Of a stretch of DNA of 64,000 nucleotides, positions 34,001-46,960 are shown piece after piece. Numbering within the stretch: the stretch's first letter is position 1; each line of letters begins with the position of its first letter. This stretch comes from Paraspadella gotoi (Eukaryota > Chaetognatha): assembly GCA_051294375.1 (NCBI GenBank), contig JBJCIZ010000239.1, forward strand, positions 6,743,545 through 6,807,544, given 5' to 3'. Position numbers and translations under genes: made by a program. The notes under the pieces are model-generated. The model was not told where the DNA came from. It saw only the letters and a list, made by a program, of their open reading frames with translations, and did not search any database.

Positions 34001-35806
34001 CAATTTTTCCATTATCTTCAACTGCAAACAAAAGCTGAACACGAACTGCTTTGTTTTCATAATAAAATTAAAAAATTAGCATAGCTGGTGACATATTTGA
34101 CAAAGCAAGAACATCTATTGTGTTTTTATTTGTAATTGATAATTTTCCATTTTAAATATAACACCTTTATACAAGGAATTTTAATTCCTAATTACTTATC
34201 ATCCGTTTTAAATTAAGAAAATAAAAATTCGCGAAATAGGCCCATTGGAAAGGGTTCATTGACTGAACTTAATGATCAAATTTTGTTAGGTTTCTTTACT
34301 GCCACCCTTTTCACAAGACATAAAAGGTCATGATAATCATGTCAAGTATGTCCATATTATCTGTACCTCTTTCTGCAATCCTGCATTCTGAAAATTTTCT
34401 TTTTTTCCCTTTCAAATGTATTTAAATAAAAAAAATTATTGAGAGATGATTGGCGTGGGAGGATGCCATTGGTAAGCCTTAGTTTACCTCCACTTCCCCG
34501 ATCGAATTTTAAAACGAAAGGTTTTTTTTCCATCTATTCGAGACATAGACATACCTATGGTACTAATTAATTTTTTATTTTTTCATGAATTTTGTGTAAT
34601 CCAGAGAAACGTTAGCGTGTCAAAAAATTATGGAAAAAAAAGAGATAAAAGTTCTGAACAAATTTAGGGAGACATTTATCGGAGGAATCTACTCTCACTC
34701 CTTCCGAATTATTAAATGGACATTTTAATCAATAAAATAAACTCTGTTACTTTGGTAAATATTATTTTAATATTTTTAGAAGATTAATATTAATAATTTA
34801 AATATTATTTTTGAAATGTTAAATTATTGTATTATTTAAGGCCGAAACTTAATTTTAAATTTAATCTCTAATTTACCGCTAACTTTAACCCCTAACCAAA
34901 CTTACCCCTAACTAAACTTACCTCTACCCCTAACTTACCCCCTAAACCCAAACTTAACCCCTGAGCGCGACTTACGCACTGGTCCCATCTCTAAACCCTT
35001 CCTCTCTCCTCTTTCTTCGAGCCGGTCTATTCCACACGGTCACTTTGCCCTAGCTTTGGCATGAACCTTAGATTGACCGGACACAGTAATAGGGCCGAGG
35101 AGACGCGTAAAGGTCAAGGTTGGTCCGGCGATTGATTAAAAGTGGATCAGGAGAGAGCTCGTCTCACTTCTTTCTAACTTCTCTTACATCGTCACAATTC
35201 TTCCACTCTCCTTCATATTTATTATTACAGATTCTTCTCTTCCTACAATACCCCTAACCTTAAACTTACCACCAAGCTTTTTTTAAACCCTTAAATTTTG
35301 TTTTCTAGTTATTCCTACACTTTATTCGAATTTATTTTTAACCATAATTTATTTGGTAACCTTAATTTAACTCCAAATATTATATTGGACTGTACATTTC
35401 ATATAACAAACAATAAAAAATATTTAAAACAAAATTATATCTGAATTCCTTTATTTTTTTTTTCCTCAAAACGTTATCCTCTTCCGTTCCATTCTCGTTC
35501 CTCTTCTTTTTTTCCTTAATTATTTAAAAAAAAACTGCTGCTTCGTTTTCCCCCAGAGGCCTCCAGAGGGCATTGATCTCCAGGAAGGCCGATTATGGCA
35601 TTAGTTATAAGTATAAAAATAAAAAGTGTTTCAATTTTTGGCCCGCCCCTAAACTATATTATTTATAATATATACTGACACATTTGAAACCGACAATATT
35701 TTACTTTGAAATAACCAGTCTCCGGTGTCATTCTGTCGTTTTTTCCAAGCTTCTTCCCAAGCCTCTCTTAAAAAAAGTTTTATTTAAAAAAAACTTTTTT
35801 TTCCGC
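31021..35806. repeat. 4.8-kb segment, second copy of a direct duplication
   Basis: Starts right after the first N run, inside the loop of the inverted-arm element, and ends at the second N run. Either an assembly artefact (two overlapping contigs joined end to end) or one period of a real tandem array. The near-perfect identity over about 4.2 kb fits both. Confidence 0.9.
32542..32651 (+). ncRNA. Spliced-leader-RNA-like locus, copy 2 (candidate)
   Basis: Identical to 27731-27840, carried by the second copy of the 4.8-kb segment. The donor is at 32571 and the Sm-type site at 32613-32621. Multicopy tandem arrangement is usual for SL RNA genes, but this copy may be an assembly duplicate. Confidence 0.3.
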
Positions 35807-35831
35807 NNNNNNNNNNNNNNNNNNNNNNNNN
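35807..35831. other. Assembly gap (25 N)
   Basis: 25 N after the second 4.8-kb copy. The same ttccgc end precedes both gaps. Confidence 1.
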
Positions 35832-35949
35832 TTATTAATTATATGTCCATTCCATAGGCAGCAAAAAAAATCAATCTTTTCATCACTCCACCCTAGTGAA
35901 CACCCACTTTTAACAATTTGCCTTATCGGCCAAATATGTTGGGATATAA

Positions 35950-36985
35950 AACAAGGGCAAGAGTGAGGCTATTGTTACCCAAGCCTCAATTATCAACGAA
36001 ATCACGGATAACTTGGCGTCGACAATGGAGCCGTCGTCTTCCGCCAATGTCGGCGATAAGGCGTCGCCAAGCGGCCACGCGCTCTCCGTACATCCTTGCC
36101 ACGCTTCCGTTCGCGACATATCCGCTTCTCTCCTTTCGAATCTCCGCGCCTCTGGTGTCAAACTTTTCCTCCTCGAGACGCGCGACATCTTGAGAGCGGC
36201 GACGTCGCCGGACAGTTTGACGCGTCGGTTTCTCGACGAGGACGTCGTCTCTCGTTTTGGTGTTTCGTCCTGATACGTCGAAAAATTGTACGAAGCTCTG
36301 GCAGCGTTCGAGCCTGTGCGGCAAGGTCAGCGTGCTGAGGGTCGTGAGCGCAACGTAGATACGAGTGTCTTCGTAGTCGTGGGAAATCAGCAACGACACT
36401 CTCGGCGGGTTGCTCAAGACGCCCAGAATTCCCTTTTTTTTGGTGGAAGCGGTTCCATTTTCGCGTCTTCCATCTTCGCGGAAGAAAAGGTTTATCTCGT
36501 TATTTGGAATGAAAAGAAATTGAAATGAGGAGCGGTTGAGCAATTTTTTTTATTTTTTTTTTTTGAATTGAGTGTTTGCTGGCCGTAAACCCCGAACTAT
36601 GTAAATTTTAACCAATTCTTTATTTAATTCCTAATTTAAAACTATGACCCTGTGGCGGTATATTCACACCATCGGTTTATATTCACCATCGTTCAGCCAA
36701 TCCCATTGGCTCAGAGGAAGAATGCACCATCCCAAGCGTTATGTTCCATCCATAGTCCTTACGACTTTCCTATGCGTTGGCAAGGCGAGACTGGCACAGT
36801 TACCCTAGGACAGTGGCAGGCAGCGCAAGCCCAAGGACAGTCTCGCTTTGCCAATGCAGAGGGAAGTCGTAAGGACTGTAGAATCTACAGTGTAGATGGA
36901 GCATAACGCTTGGGATGGTACATTCCCCCTCTGAGACAATGGTATTGGCTGAACGATGGTATGAAATTGGTACAACCAATATAAA

Positions 36986-37016
<31 letters not shown>

Positions 37017-38588
37017 TGTGAGGCTGTGAGCGGTGTAAATATACCGCCACAACCCTGACCTGAAGGTATTCCCGTGGCTGTCGCCGTTGACTAACCAAAC
37101 AAAAATAAATCTAATCAACACAAAACACGAAAAATTATGAAAACTACAAAAACAGATTTCAAGTATCGATGGACGGGAGAGGAGCGGGACGAGGAAGACA
37201 AATTCAACCTTCCGGCCGAAGCCTTCGACGACTTCGCTCTGGCGCCCGTCTCTCCGAACGAAGCCCTCTTCTTTCGACCAGAAGACGTGGACCTTTTCGT
37301 CTGGCGGAAGGAGGCGTCCGAGTTCAAGGAATGCAACGAGGAGAACATGAGGACTCCTCAGAGCTTACCCAGAGGACGAGTTCTTAAGGATGAGAACAAG
37401 TAAAAAGAGAGAGAGAGAGAGAGACATACAAGAGACCGAGAATGAAACATTTGATGAAAATGAAACATTGGGTGATATCAGAAACGAGAAAGAACCAAGA
37501 CGAACCCTCCATTTTCCCGCCACCACCCTCGACTCAATTATTACCCTTTTAAAAAATATAATATAAAAATAACAATTAAAATAAATTTAAAACAATTATT
37601 CGAACAAATAATACGAAATATTCAAAAATATCTTTTATTCAACTAAAGAAAAATGAAGAAATAAAAAAAATTATATTACTGCGTAAACGGAAACGACGCT
37701 AGAGGGAAAACAAAATTCAATGGATTAACAAACTACCGACCGGTGGTAGCTAAGGGTGGTTGCGGACGAAGAATAGTAAAGTTACTCAAATATCAATTAA
37801 AAATATCTTAAAAGAATAGGATCGAGCCTACCTTCAATGATAACCAAATATTGATGCGATGATAACCAAAGATTGATGCAATGATCACCAAATGATTGAT
37901 GCGATGATAACCAAATATTGATGCGATGATAACCAAATGATCGATGTGATGATAACCAAATGATCGATGTGATAATAACCAAATGATTGATGCGATGATA
38001 GTCGGTAGGCTCGATAATAAAATAATTATCAATTTTCTCAGCATAACTTCTTCCATGAACGCCCTTTCCGCGGTCCGACGGTTCATGGCCGAGTTCCGAA
38101 TTCGCTCCTTTCTCAAGAAGGGCGCCTTGTTGGGCTGGTGGCGCCAGTGCAGTTTGATTCCCGGCGACACTGACGTCGACTTGAGCCAGTGGAGCAGCGT
38201 GGTCGAGTATCCGGGCATGATGAAAGCCCTCGTCCAAAGGGGGGATTTTATCCCGACATTCGTGGGCAACGGGCTCCCGGCTCCCTTCGGAGACGAGAAC
38301 GTCCCAGGCGAGAGCATCGGATTTTTCCTCAACCTCAATCATGGCGGAAGAAGTATATTCATCGACGTTTGGTTTCTTTATCGAAAAAACGAAACTCGCA
38401 AAGTGAAGGAGAACGATGGCCGCGTTTTCAGTCACTCGGGAGACGGCGCCCGTCTCTACTTCAGCCTCTGCTCCGCCGATCTACATGGACATCTCGTCCA
38501 TGTTCCATGTTCGGATCATGTCATCCATCGGTTATTTATTGATCAATACGGAGAAAATTACATGGAGCCGGACCTGCCGAACAAATGA
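35950..38588 (+). CDS. Fukutin-like / LicD-family glycan-modifying protein, with one in-frame stop
   Basis: Fukutin and LicD proteins transfer phospho-sugar groups in the Golgi (ribitol-phosphate on dystroglycan in vertebrates). Three coding blocks: 35950-36525, 37137-37399 and 38042-38588. The last two join in phase (N at the junction). The final exon has the nucleotidyltransferase core: GALLGWWRQCSLIPGDTDVDL, IFIDVWFLYRK and HVPCSDHVIHRLFIDQYGENY. The middle exon (FFRPEDVDLFVWRKEASEFKEC) matches the linker before the catalytic domain. The first block (GVKLFLLETRDIL, VYLVIWNE) fits the fukutin N-terminal domain but has an in-frame TGA at 36271-36273 and no clear donor. No signal anchor was found; it may lie in the N gap just upstream. 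Repeat R2 sits in intron 1 and a minisatellite in intron 2. Confidence 0.75.
36652..37051. repeat. Palindromic composite of family R2, fukutin-like gene intron
   Basis: The left half (36652-36800) starts tgtggcggtatattcacacc and is R2 in minus orientation. The right half (about 36820-37051) is R2 in plus orientation and ends gtaaatataccgccac. A TATGAAATTGGTACAACCAA motif and an (AT)n run are inserted at 36958-37016. The result is a head-to-head pair able to form a long hairpin. Confidence 0.6.
37836..38003 (+). repeat. Minisatellite, unit about 23-24 bp, about 7 copies
   Basis: Unit approximately gatgataaccaaatgattga-tgc, varied between copies (ttgatgcg, tcgatgtg). It lies in the last intron of the fukutin-like gene and ends 38 bp before the acceptor of its last exon. 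Confidence 0.85.
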
Positions 38589-38855
38589 ACATTTTTTTTG
38601 GTTTTTGTTCGGAGGAAACTTTTAAATTTTGGACACTTTTGCATTTTCAGTTGAAAATTAGAAGATAAAAAAATAATTTTAAAGCTTTTTTGTTGTATGT
38701 GGACAATGGATTGTAGCAATATGAGTGAACAGGACAATTTGCGGCATTTTATTTAACGTTTTCTAAGATATCAAAATATATTTGAACGGTACTCGATGGA
38801 TAGATCAGCGTCCTCTACAGACTAAATTCTAAAAAAAAAGTCATCGATGTCAGCC

Positions 38856-41800
38856 CTACTTCCCGAATCTCTCGTCGATCCTTCGACTCAGCAGCGCCCT
38901 CAGCTCCCGTGCTGCGACGCCCCTCCGGTCCACCTCGTAGCAGCAAGGGACGCGCTCCTCCATCCGAGTCAAGCAGTAGCGGTACATGTACTCTTTCTGT
39001 TTATCGTTGAAGGCTCGATCGACGTAGGCGCGGCTGATGCCGGCCACCCAGTTGAAGCGGGGTCCCTCGCAGCCTGGACGAGGGCGGAAGGAAGAGAGAG
39101 AGAGAGTCATCTGCTAATTTAAATAAAAAAAGGGTGTTCGTTTTACATTCTTCGATTAGGGGCAGGGGGATTGTTTAGAGTTAAGGACCTTAATAAGTTT
39201 AGAGAGATAATTTAAGTAATAAGAAGAGAAAATCCTAGTTGATCCATAAAAAAAGACAAAATTTACAATTGCCGACTCCCCCGCTCTCCACCGACGAAGA
39301 ACCACGGCTCCTATTTTGTCCGACGCGCCGTCGGCCTTCATCAAAATCGGCGCCGCCGCCACGGCGTCTCGCCCCGCCGCGCCTCTCCCGAACGACGGCG
39401 CCGTTGAGGTTCCCCGAAGTCGTCGGCCCCAATCGTCGGTTTTCGCTTGACCGATGCGATGAGTTCTGATCTATTGTTTCGTAGGATCGCCTTTCGTTTT
39501 CGAATCGAGCGGAAGAGGAGGCGGGGAGGGAGAAGGCGTGGAAAAAGAAAGGGTGAAGTGAGCGATGAAACTGACTTGTTGAAATTTTTGAATGAAAAAT
39601 TGCAAAATTATTATCGTTAAATTTTTAAATTAATATAAAAAGTTGCGTAACAGAAAGTTTATTAACAGGCGACGCTAACCTCCCACAACACCGACAACCT
39701 TCACAAATAAACTAAAAGTATATAATATGAAAATCTTAAAATATATTAAAAAGTATGGTGGACTAAAATCCACCAACCGTTCGTCAGCGGCCATTGGTGC
39801 CGGAGGCAAGTCATTCGCCACCCAACCCAAACGTCCGGGGTTCTAGCAGTTAAGAGGGACGGGGCGCTTAACCCTCCTGTAATACGGTGTTACAGCCTGA
39901 TCCGAAGCTCAGGGACTGCTTAAGTGCTTATATTGAACGGTTATGTCACTAACACATAACAATTATCACTGTCTCTTCAAAAGGTTATTAAGAAAGTTTT
40001 TTCTTTAACAAAAAATATTAATATGATGAAATTTTAACTAATTTTTTGAAATTTTTTTTCAAAGATAGGATTGAACAAGTAATTGTGTAACTTTAGTGAG
40101 CATTAAATTTAATTATTAGATTTATTTCATATGTTGATAATGTAATGGGATGTTAGTGTTTTCTTCTTAATCTCTTCTTAATCTATTATCCCCAAAAACG
40201 GACATTTATTTCAAGTTTGAGAAACAAGTATGAGAAAAAAAACAAGTATGAGAAAAAAAAACCTTTTTTTAAAAAAATTTAAAAAATCTATAAATATTAA
40301 TCAAAGATTAATTAATGATTATAATTAATATTAAATACGTTAGGATCTATTGATTTGTTGGTTCAGCTTTAAAAAAAAAAAGAGCATCCGCATTTCCTGA
40401 TCCCTGATCCCTGACCTTTTTCATCCCCCCCTATCGTTCTCTACCTCTTTTCCTCCGTCTGCGTCTCCTTTTCCTCCACTTCCGGTTCAACTTGGACGCC
40501 GGCGTCGCGCCGCGCCACGCCCGACAGACTCGCCGCCGCAGCGCCGCCGCCTCCCGCTTCGTCCGTCGCGACGGAGAGATCCTCGACCGGCGGCGTCGAC
40601 CGTCGATGAGAGGCGTGGCCAAATTCGCGTTTTCCCTTGGCGGCGTCGAGGTGTCCGCCATCCCAAACGTCGTTGGCGGCGTCTCTCGTCGGCGGCGTCT
40701 CTCTTTCCCCAAAACTCGAAGGCTCCGCTCGGAAGCGGATCTTACGAGGCTTCGTAGACGTTGCCGATGCAGCCGCCGACGTCGGAGCTAACGATCGAGA
40801 ATCGGGGCTCGCGCCTCCGATCGGCGAAAGCGATCCCTTCGGCGGAGAAAATCTGGCTGAAACCGCAGCATCCTTGAAGAGTGGCGGCGGCGGTGACCTG
40901 TTCATGGATCGAGAGGATCGTCGAGAGATGTTCGTCGAGTGTCGCGCATCTGATGTGAGAAGTAAAGTGGGTCACGATTCGTAACTTTTTACTAGTTCAC
41001 CGAGTTCAGTCAAATACAAAATTATGTAAAAACTTTGGCCTTTAAAAATTAGAGTTGAAATTAATGTCAGTGATTAAGGAATATAAATGAGACCCTTTCG
41101 GAAAAGAGAGCCCCTCTATATCTTTTGTCATTTTTTGACCCTCCCAAGTGTCCCTCCCATAAAATTTCATCCTCCGTAGTCCGTATTCACTATTCATATT
41201 TCTTCCTCCCTCTTTTCTCACCGTCCATAATCCCTCCGAATTCTCGGTTCACGTTGACGACGGTTGACGCTGATTTCTCCGTCGCCGCGTCTTCCGGCGT
41301 TGGCGCGGTTTCGGCTGCAACTGGCGCCACGACCGGCGCCTCGCTCGGAGGGGTTGGCTTTGCTCCTTTCGTTGACGATTCATCTGTTTTCGCCGCAGAC
41401 ACGGTGGATTTGGACAATGCTTCGTCGGACTTCGCTGCAGAGACCCCGGATTTCGTCGCTGCTTCGTCGGGCTTCACCTCGGAGACCCCGGGTTTTGCGA
41501 CTAATTCGTCAGACTTTGCCGCTGAGACTTCAGGTTTCGTCGCTAATTCATTCGCGACTACGAGGCTTGCCAACGCATCGTCGGACGCTGACGCTGTGAC
41601 CGCCGGTTTTGCGAGTGTATCGTTGGACTTCGCCGAAGGGACTTCGGCTTTCGCGAGCGTCTCCCCAGACTTCGCCGCTGCTACGTCCGGTTTGGCGCCC
41701 GGCGGCTCTGGAGGTTTCGCAGCGACGGCAGTTTTGAAGCTGATTGTAACGGAATTTCTTACTGATGATCTGGAGAATACAAACGACTATATACGTAATA

Positions 41801-44073
41801 TATATATAAATATATATATCTCACTCTTCGCTCTTCTTTGCCGACAAATCTTCGGATGATTTTTGCCCCTTTGGTCCCAGCTCTTTAATCGAATCGCCCG
41901 CCTTAAGGGATCGATTTTTCACAAATAAATATCTAATATTAATTAAACTATCAACTGTCTCTCGCTATCTCTTTCTATCTCCCTCCAGAGACGTTTTTCT
42001 AAAATTTCATTAATAAATTATATTTTCTGTAAGAGTAATGGGGGCCTTAAATAATCATAGCCTGTCCAAATTAGGGGCAAGATAGCTTATTTATTAAGTG
42101 AATGGATAATTTTATATTGGTTGTATCAATTTAATTGAATAAAAGCCCGTTGGTTTTTTGCTATCGCCGCAAAGACTTAAAAAGTCCCTCTCACCACTGA
42201 TTTATTTACCAACTCGCAACTGGCACATCCTAACTACAATTTAGGTTCAATCTCACTTTTTTGGCAAAGTTGAACAAGGCAAGTATAACCGTTTTAATGG
42301 CCTGTGGCCACCACCGGGGGTCTGAATCGGTCCAGAATCAATAATGATATGAAATTGTTACAACCAATATACATTATACCATCATACTAATATCCAATTA
42401 TCCATTCATTTACAAATAAATAAGCTATCTTGCCCCTAACATTGGACAGGTTTTGATGGTTTAAGGCCTCCATCACTCTTACAAGATAATGACATAGCAG
42501 GTCCCCGCAAGCTTTCAATCAAGGACTCTCTCACAGTCTCGTTTATTCACTCCCTTCACCGTCTCGTTTATTCACTCCCGAAGTATTATAATTATTATTT
42601 TTGCGTCGTAAATCATTCTATTCCCCGCCCCCCGTCCAAGCCTCCACTCTCCTTCAGCGAAACGTTCTCCTTGGATTTGACAGGCGACGCCTCGCCCTCC
42701 GTTTCCGCCGTCGTCTTCGACGATCTTTTGGCGAACAAACTGGATTCTTCTTCTTCGTCATCGCCGTCAACACCTCCACCCACGGATTTCTTCTTCTCCA
42801 AATTTTCCTCGGATTTTTGGCGAAAAATTTCAGAAAAGGGAGATTTGGGTTCAGAGTCAGCGTCTCCCGCGACGTCTTTCTCGGTCTCGGAGCGAGTCCG
42901 GACGAGCGGTTCCGCGGCTGAGAAATCCCGACGTCTTTATCGTCGGCCGAGGCTTCGCGAACTAAAAAGGGGGGGGGGGCGGATCGGAACCCAAATGATA
43001 AATGTGGACAAATGCAAATGGCTCAGCGGGGAAACGCTCCGTTCCGAGTGTGTGCTAAAAAAGCAAGACGGTCGCAATATAACCCGCGCCAGTGGCAGTG
43101 GGCGCCACTGAGGGTCCGTAGCCACTAGGGCCAACAGGTTAGACGCCTGACTCAGGTGGACATCACAAACAACCCAGTTGTTCTCATACATACTGTAAAT
43201 AAATAAATGAATAAATAAATAAATAAATTTAGAAATAGTTAAGTAATTTAACAAACAAATTTAAAAAAAAATGATGAAAAAAATAAACATTAAATTCTAT
43301 TAAATAGTATAGTAATATATATATATATAGTAATATATATAGTAATATGTAAACATAGAAATAGGTAATTAATTAATGAATAAATAATCTTCCCTTTTTG
43401 CATCCTCTCCTCTTCCTCATCCTCCTCCGGAACCGGCGAGCCTCGACGCTCCGCCGAAGGGATAGCGATCTGGGACGTGATCAAGGTTGGTAAGTAAATT
43501 TAAAATTAGTGTCTCAATAAAATCACTTTATGGCTGGCATCGATTGGCAACGGGCCACGCCACCTCGGATTCGAAAGATCGTGGTTTTTTTTAAACTGAT
43601 GTCACTGCTATAGTACTATACTGACGCTATATTGCCCCAATGTCCTAAGTTTCCAAACTTTTGACAGCAAAATTAAAATCTCTCACACAAGGAATTCAAA
43701 ATTTCAAATCCAGTCTTTAAGTAATTAAAGTAATTAAACGTAATAAAATACTTGATGAAAATTTGATGTTTGTCAAATGTAAATACAATCTTGTTGAATT
43801 TTTTTCTTCTAAATTTGAAAGAGTTTTCCTATTTTGACTTTAACTCTACGGAGCTGACAGTTCTCGACGCCACCACGCGCCATTCCCCCCCCCCCGCCCA
43901 ACCTCGCCAAACCCCATTTTCGAACTCACGGCGATTTCGCTCGATGAGTCCGCAGCACCTGCCGCGGAGGGGCGGCTGTCGTCGTCGTCGCTTTTTCCCC
44001 GCTGCGGTGGAGGTAGGAAAGTGACTCCCTCTCCTCGCTTGGTCTTGCGACCTTTTGTTTTTATTTGAAAAGG

Positions 44074-44133
<60 letters not shown>

Positions 44134-44583
44134 TAGAGCTCACTTAGTGCGAATACACTAATTAAATTTAAACAAAAAGAATATAAAAACCCAAGTAAAA
44201 CAAAACAAATCGCTTTAAATTAAAAACGAAACTTAACACAAATCAAATAATCGAAATAAAACAAAACAATAAAAAAAACAACAAAAATTAAAGAAAAAGT
44301 TTTATAATAAAAAACAAAAACAAAAAACAAAACATACTGGAACATAAAGCAGACGCTTCAAATGAATCAAACAAATAAAACAAAACATAATAAAACAAAA
44401 AAAAAACAAAAGCAGAACAAAAAAGAACCGTATGTAACTCCGTCGGTCTTGAAACTGAGTGGAACGACTTCGGGTTGATCCGGAATATAAGTCTCATGCT
44501 TTCGCTGCAGCCCAAGGTAACGATACTTGGGTGGAGCTGGCCGCCGGGGCTCTCGGACCCACTTCGTGCCCGACAACAGCCCT

Positions 44584-44631
<48 letters not shown>

Positions 44632-46924
44632 CGATTTTCTCAAAACGCCCCATTTCAACTTAAATTAGGCACTGAGGTTCAGGGTTATTATTTAGGGTGA
44701 AGGTTAACGAGAAAATATTAAGGTTAAGGATTAGGGTTAAGGTTAAAAGTTATATGTTTGTTAAACAGATTATGTTAAAATATTAAGATTTATGGAAGAT
44801 AAAATTTTAATTGAATGGAGACTCGCAAAAATAAAAGTTAAAACATGTATAAATATAAAGTATGATTATTTAATATGATCTTAAATGAGATTGAATTTTT
44901 CAATCTCATTTATATATTGTAGTATTGAACTTAAATTAATACATTTTCATTTTGGATTTCAATATTAATTCTATTTTTTGGTTTTTTAATACATAATTAT
45001 AGTCTTTATCAATACTGGTGATTAACAGTACTTATAGTAATATATTAATTGATTAATTATTATAATTTAGTATTTTAATGCTTAGAGATTGACTTGTTCA
45101 TATTTGGTTCTCTTTATTAGTTCAGAAGTTGAACCATAATTCAGTTTTGGTTTTGGGGAAGCATACTCTCTTACAGAGTCTATCAGCAAAAGGTTAACAT
45201 CCTAAACAGCTAATCACTATAGTGTTAAATTGTATTCAATAAGTGAAAGATATTTTGTTACTTTGCGTTGGGTCATTCTTTTTTAATCATTTAAGTTAAC
45301 CTTGCCTGACATTATTTTTTCACCATTCTAGTAGCTTTCTCGTGGCTTTCCTTCGGCCGAAAACTTTGTCACTTTTTAGTAGATCAGAATCATTTTTAAA
45401 GAAAATATCGGCCATCTGGAAACATAGTTTATACGGAACCAAGGATTTATTACAAACATTTATTCGACATTTAATTGATATACCATGGATTTATCTTTAC
45501 AAAAATACAAATAATTTATGATTTATTCTACATTTTTTTACGTTTTCTTTACGCTTCAAGATTTAGCAAGATACTATGAAATCCTTGATCCTTGTCAAAA
45601 TCTGTTCATCTGACAGCTGATGCCACAAACACGTGACCCCACAAACATAGAAAATATATAAATTAATTTTAATTTATTTTTTTTATTATGTTGTAGGATT
45701 GAACCCGCCACAATGTTTTTTTTTGTTCAGATTTAATCTATCTTTATTAATTATAATTTTACTGAATTAACTTTGTAGTATTGAAATAAAATTGCATATA
45801 TAGAATATAATCATTGTTTGTATCAAATAAAACTTTTTTAAATTAACAATTAAATCAATTTTAAGTTAAATATTAGGTTGGAGGTTATGGGTAAGCATTA
45901 GGTTAGGGATTAAGGTTAGATACTTGAGTTTTAGGTTAGGTTTAAAAATTAAGATGGTTACTGTTCAAAATTAGGATGAGATTCGGGATTAGAGTTAAGC
46001 CTTAAGGATACGGGTTATAGGTTGGGTTAGAACTTTTAAATAAGTAATACATTTAAGCTAATTATTAAGATAAAAATAAAATTTCGGGTTAAAGGGAACA
46101 CAAATAGGGGCGCTTTGGGAAAAGAGAGCCCTTTTTTTCTTCTCGCTTTTCTCACACTCTCTTCCCATCCCCTCCCCTCTCTCTCATCTTTTTCTTCTTT
46201 GGCTTCTCGTAGTCCATTGACTTTCCCAAATTCGGATCATTGTAGTGTCCCTCAACTTCAGACAACATGTCCGTCAGGAAAGTATCCGCCTATATAAATT
46301 AAGGGGCAATGGGGGAGGGGAGATGAAGAGTGTTAAAATTGGGTTTCAAAATATCATGTTTTTTTCAAAATTTTATGTAAATTATAATGTAAAAATGTAT
46401 CATATTTTCAAATTTTATATTAAATAAAGATACATGTCCATATTATATTGTCTTGCCTGTTGTCTCTCACTGCCTGTCAGTCTCCCCGTTTTTTCTGCCT
46501 ATCAGTCTGTTTATCTGCCTATACATATGGTTAGTTTAGTCTCTATGCCTACCATGCATAGCGGTTAGCAGGTCTCTCTTTAGCTCTGGCTGTATCTTTG
46601 TCTGTCTGTCTGTTTGCCTATTGAGAATACTTAGCTGGTGTACCCAACCCCTGAGATAAAGTTTGTAATAGAGGCATGACCACTGACCAGCAGAAGCGCC
46701 TAACCTCGGATTTGTTTTCTTTCTCCGGCGGCGGTGGCGGCGGCGTTGGCTCCGGCTCAGGCTCCGGCATCGGTTGCGGCGGAGCGGATCTGTTGGGGCG
46801 AGTGCCGAATTTGGAGTACTCGTCGCTGAAGTTGCGGGAGGCGAGAGAGAGAGCGAGAGAGAATGAAAAAGAAGAGTGACGATAAAAAGAGAGTGAAAAG
46901 AAAAAGAGAGAGATTGAGAGAGGG

Positions 46925-46960
<36 letters not shown>

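Noticed and set aside
35986-36543. 185-residue minus-strand ORF
   Set aside because: The opposite strand shows fukutin-like motifs and leads into clear fukutin-like exons. The minus frame is Arg-rich shadow.
37836-38003. CRISPR-like array
   Set aside because: Adjacent units without unique spacers, in a eukaryotic intron: a minisatellite.
40742-40975. Minus-strand ORF reading CATLDEHLSTILSIHEQ...VYEAS
   Set aside because: It looked protein-like, but the overlapping frame joins the upstream exon (41222) in phase, stays open to a donor at 40445, and has the same composition as the rest of that gene.
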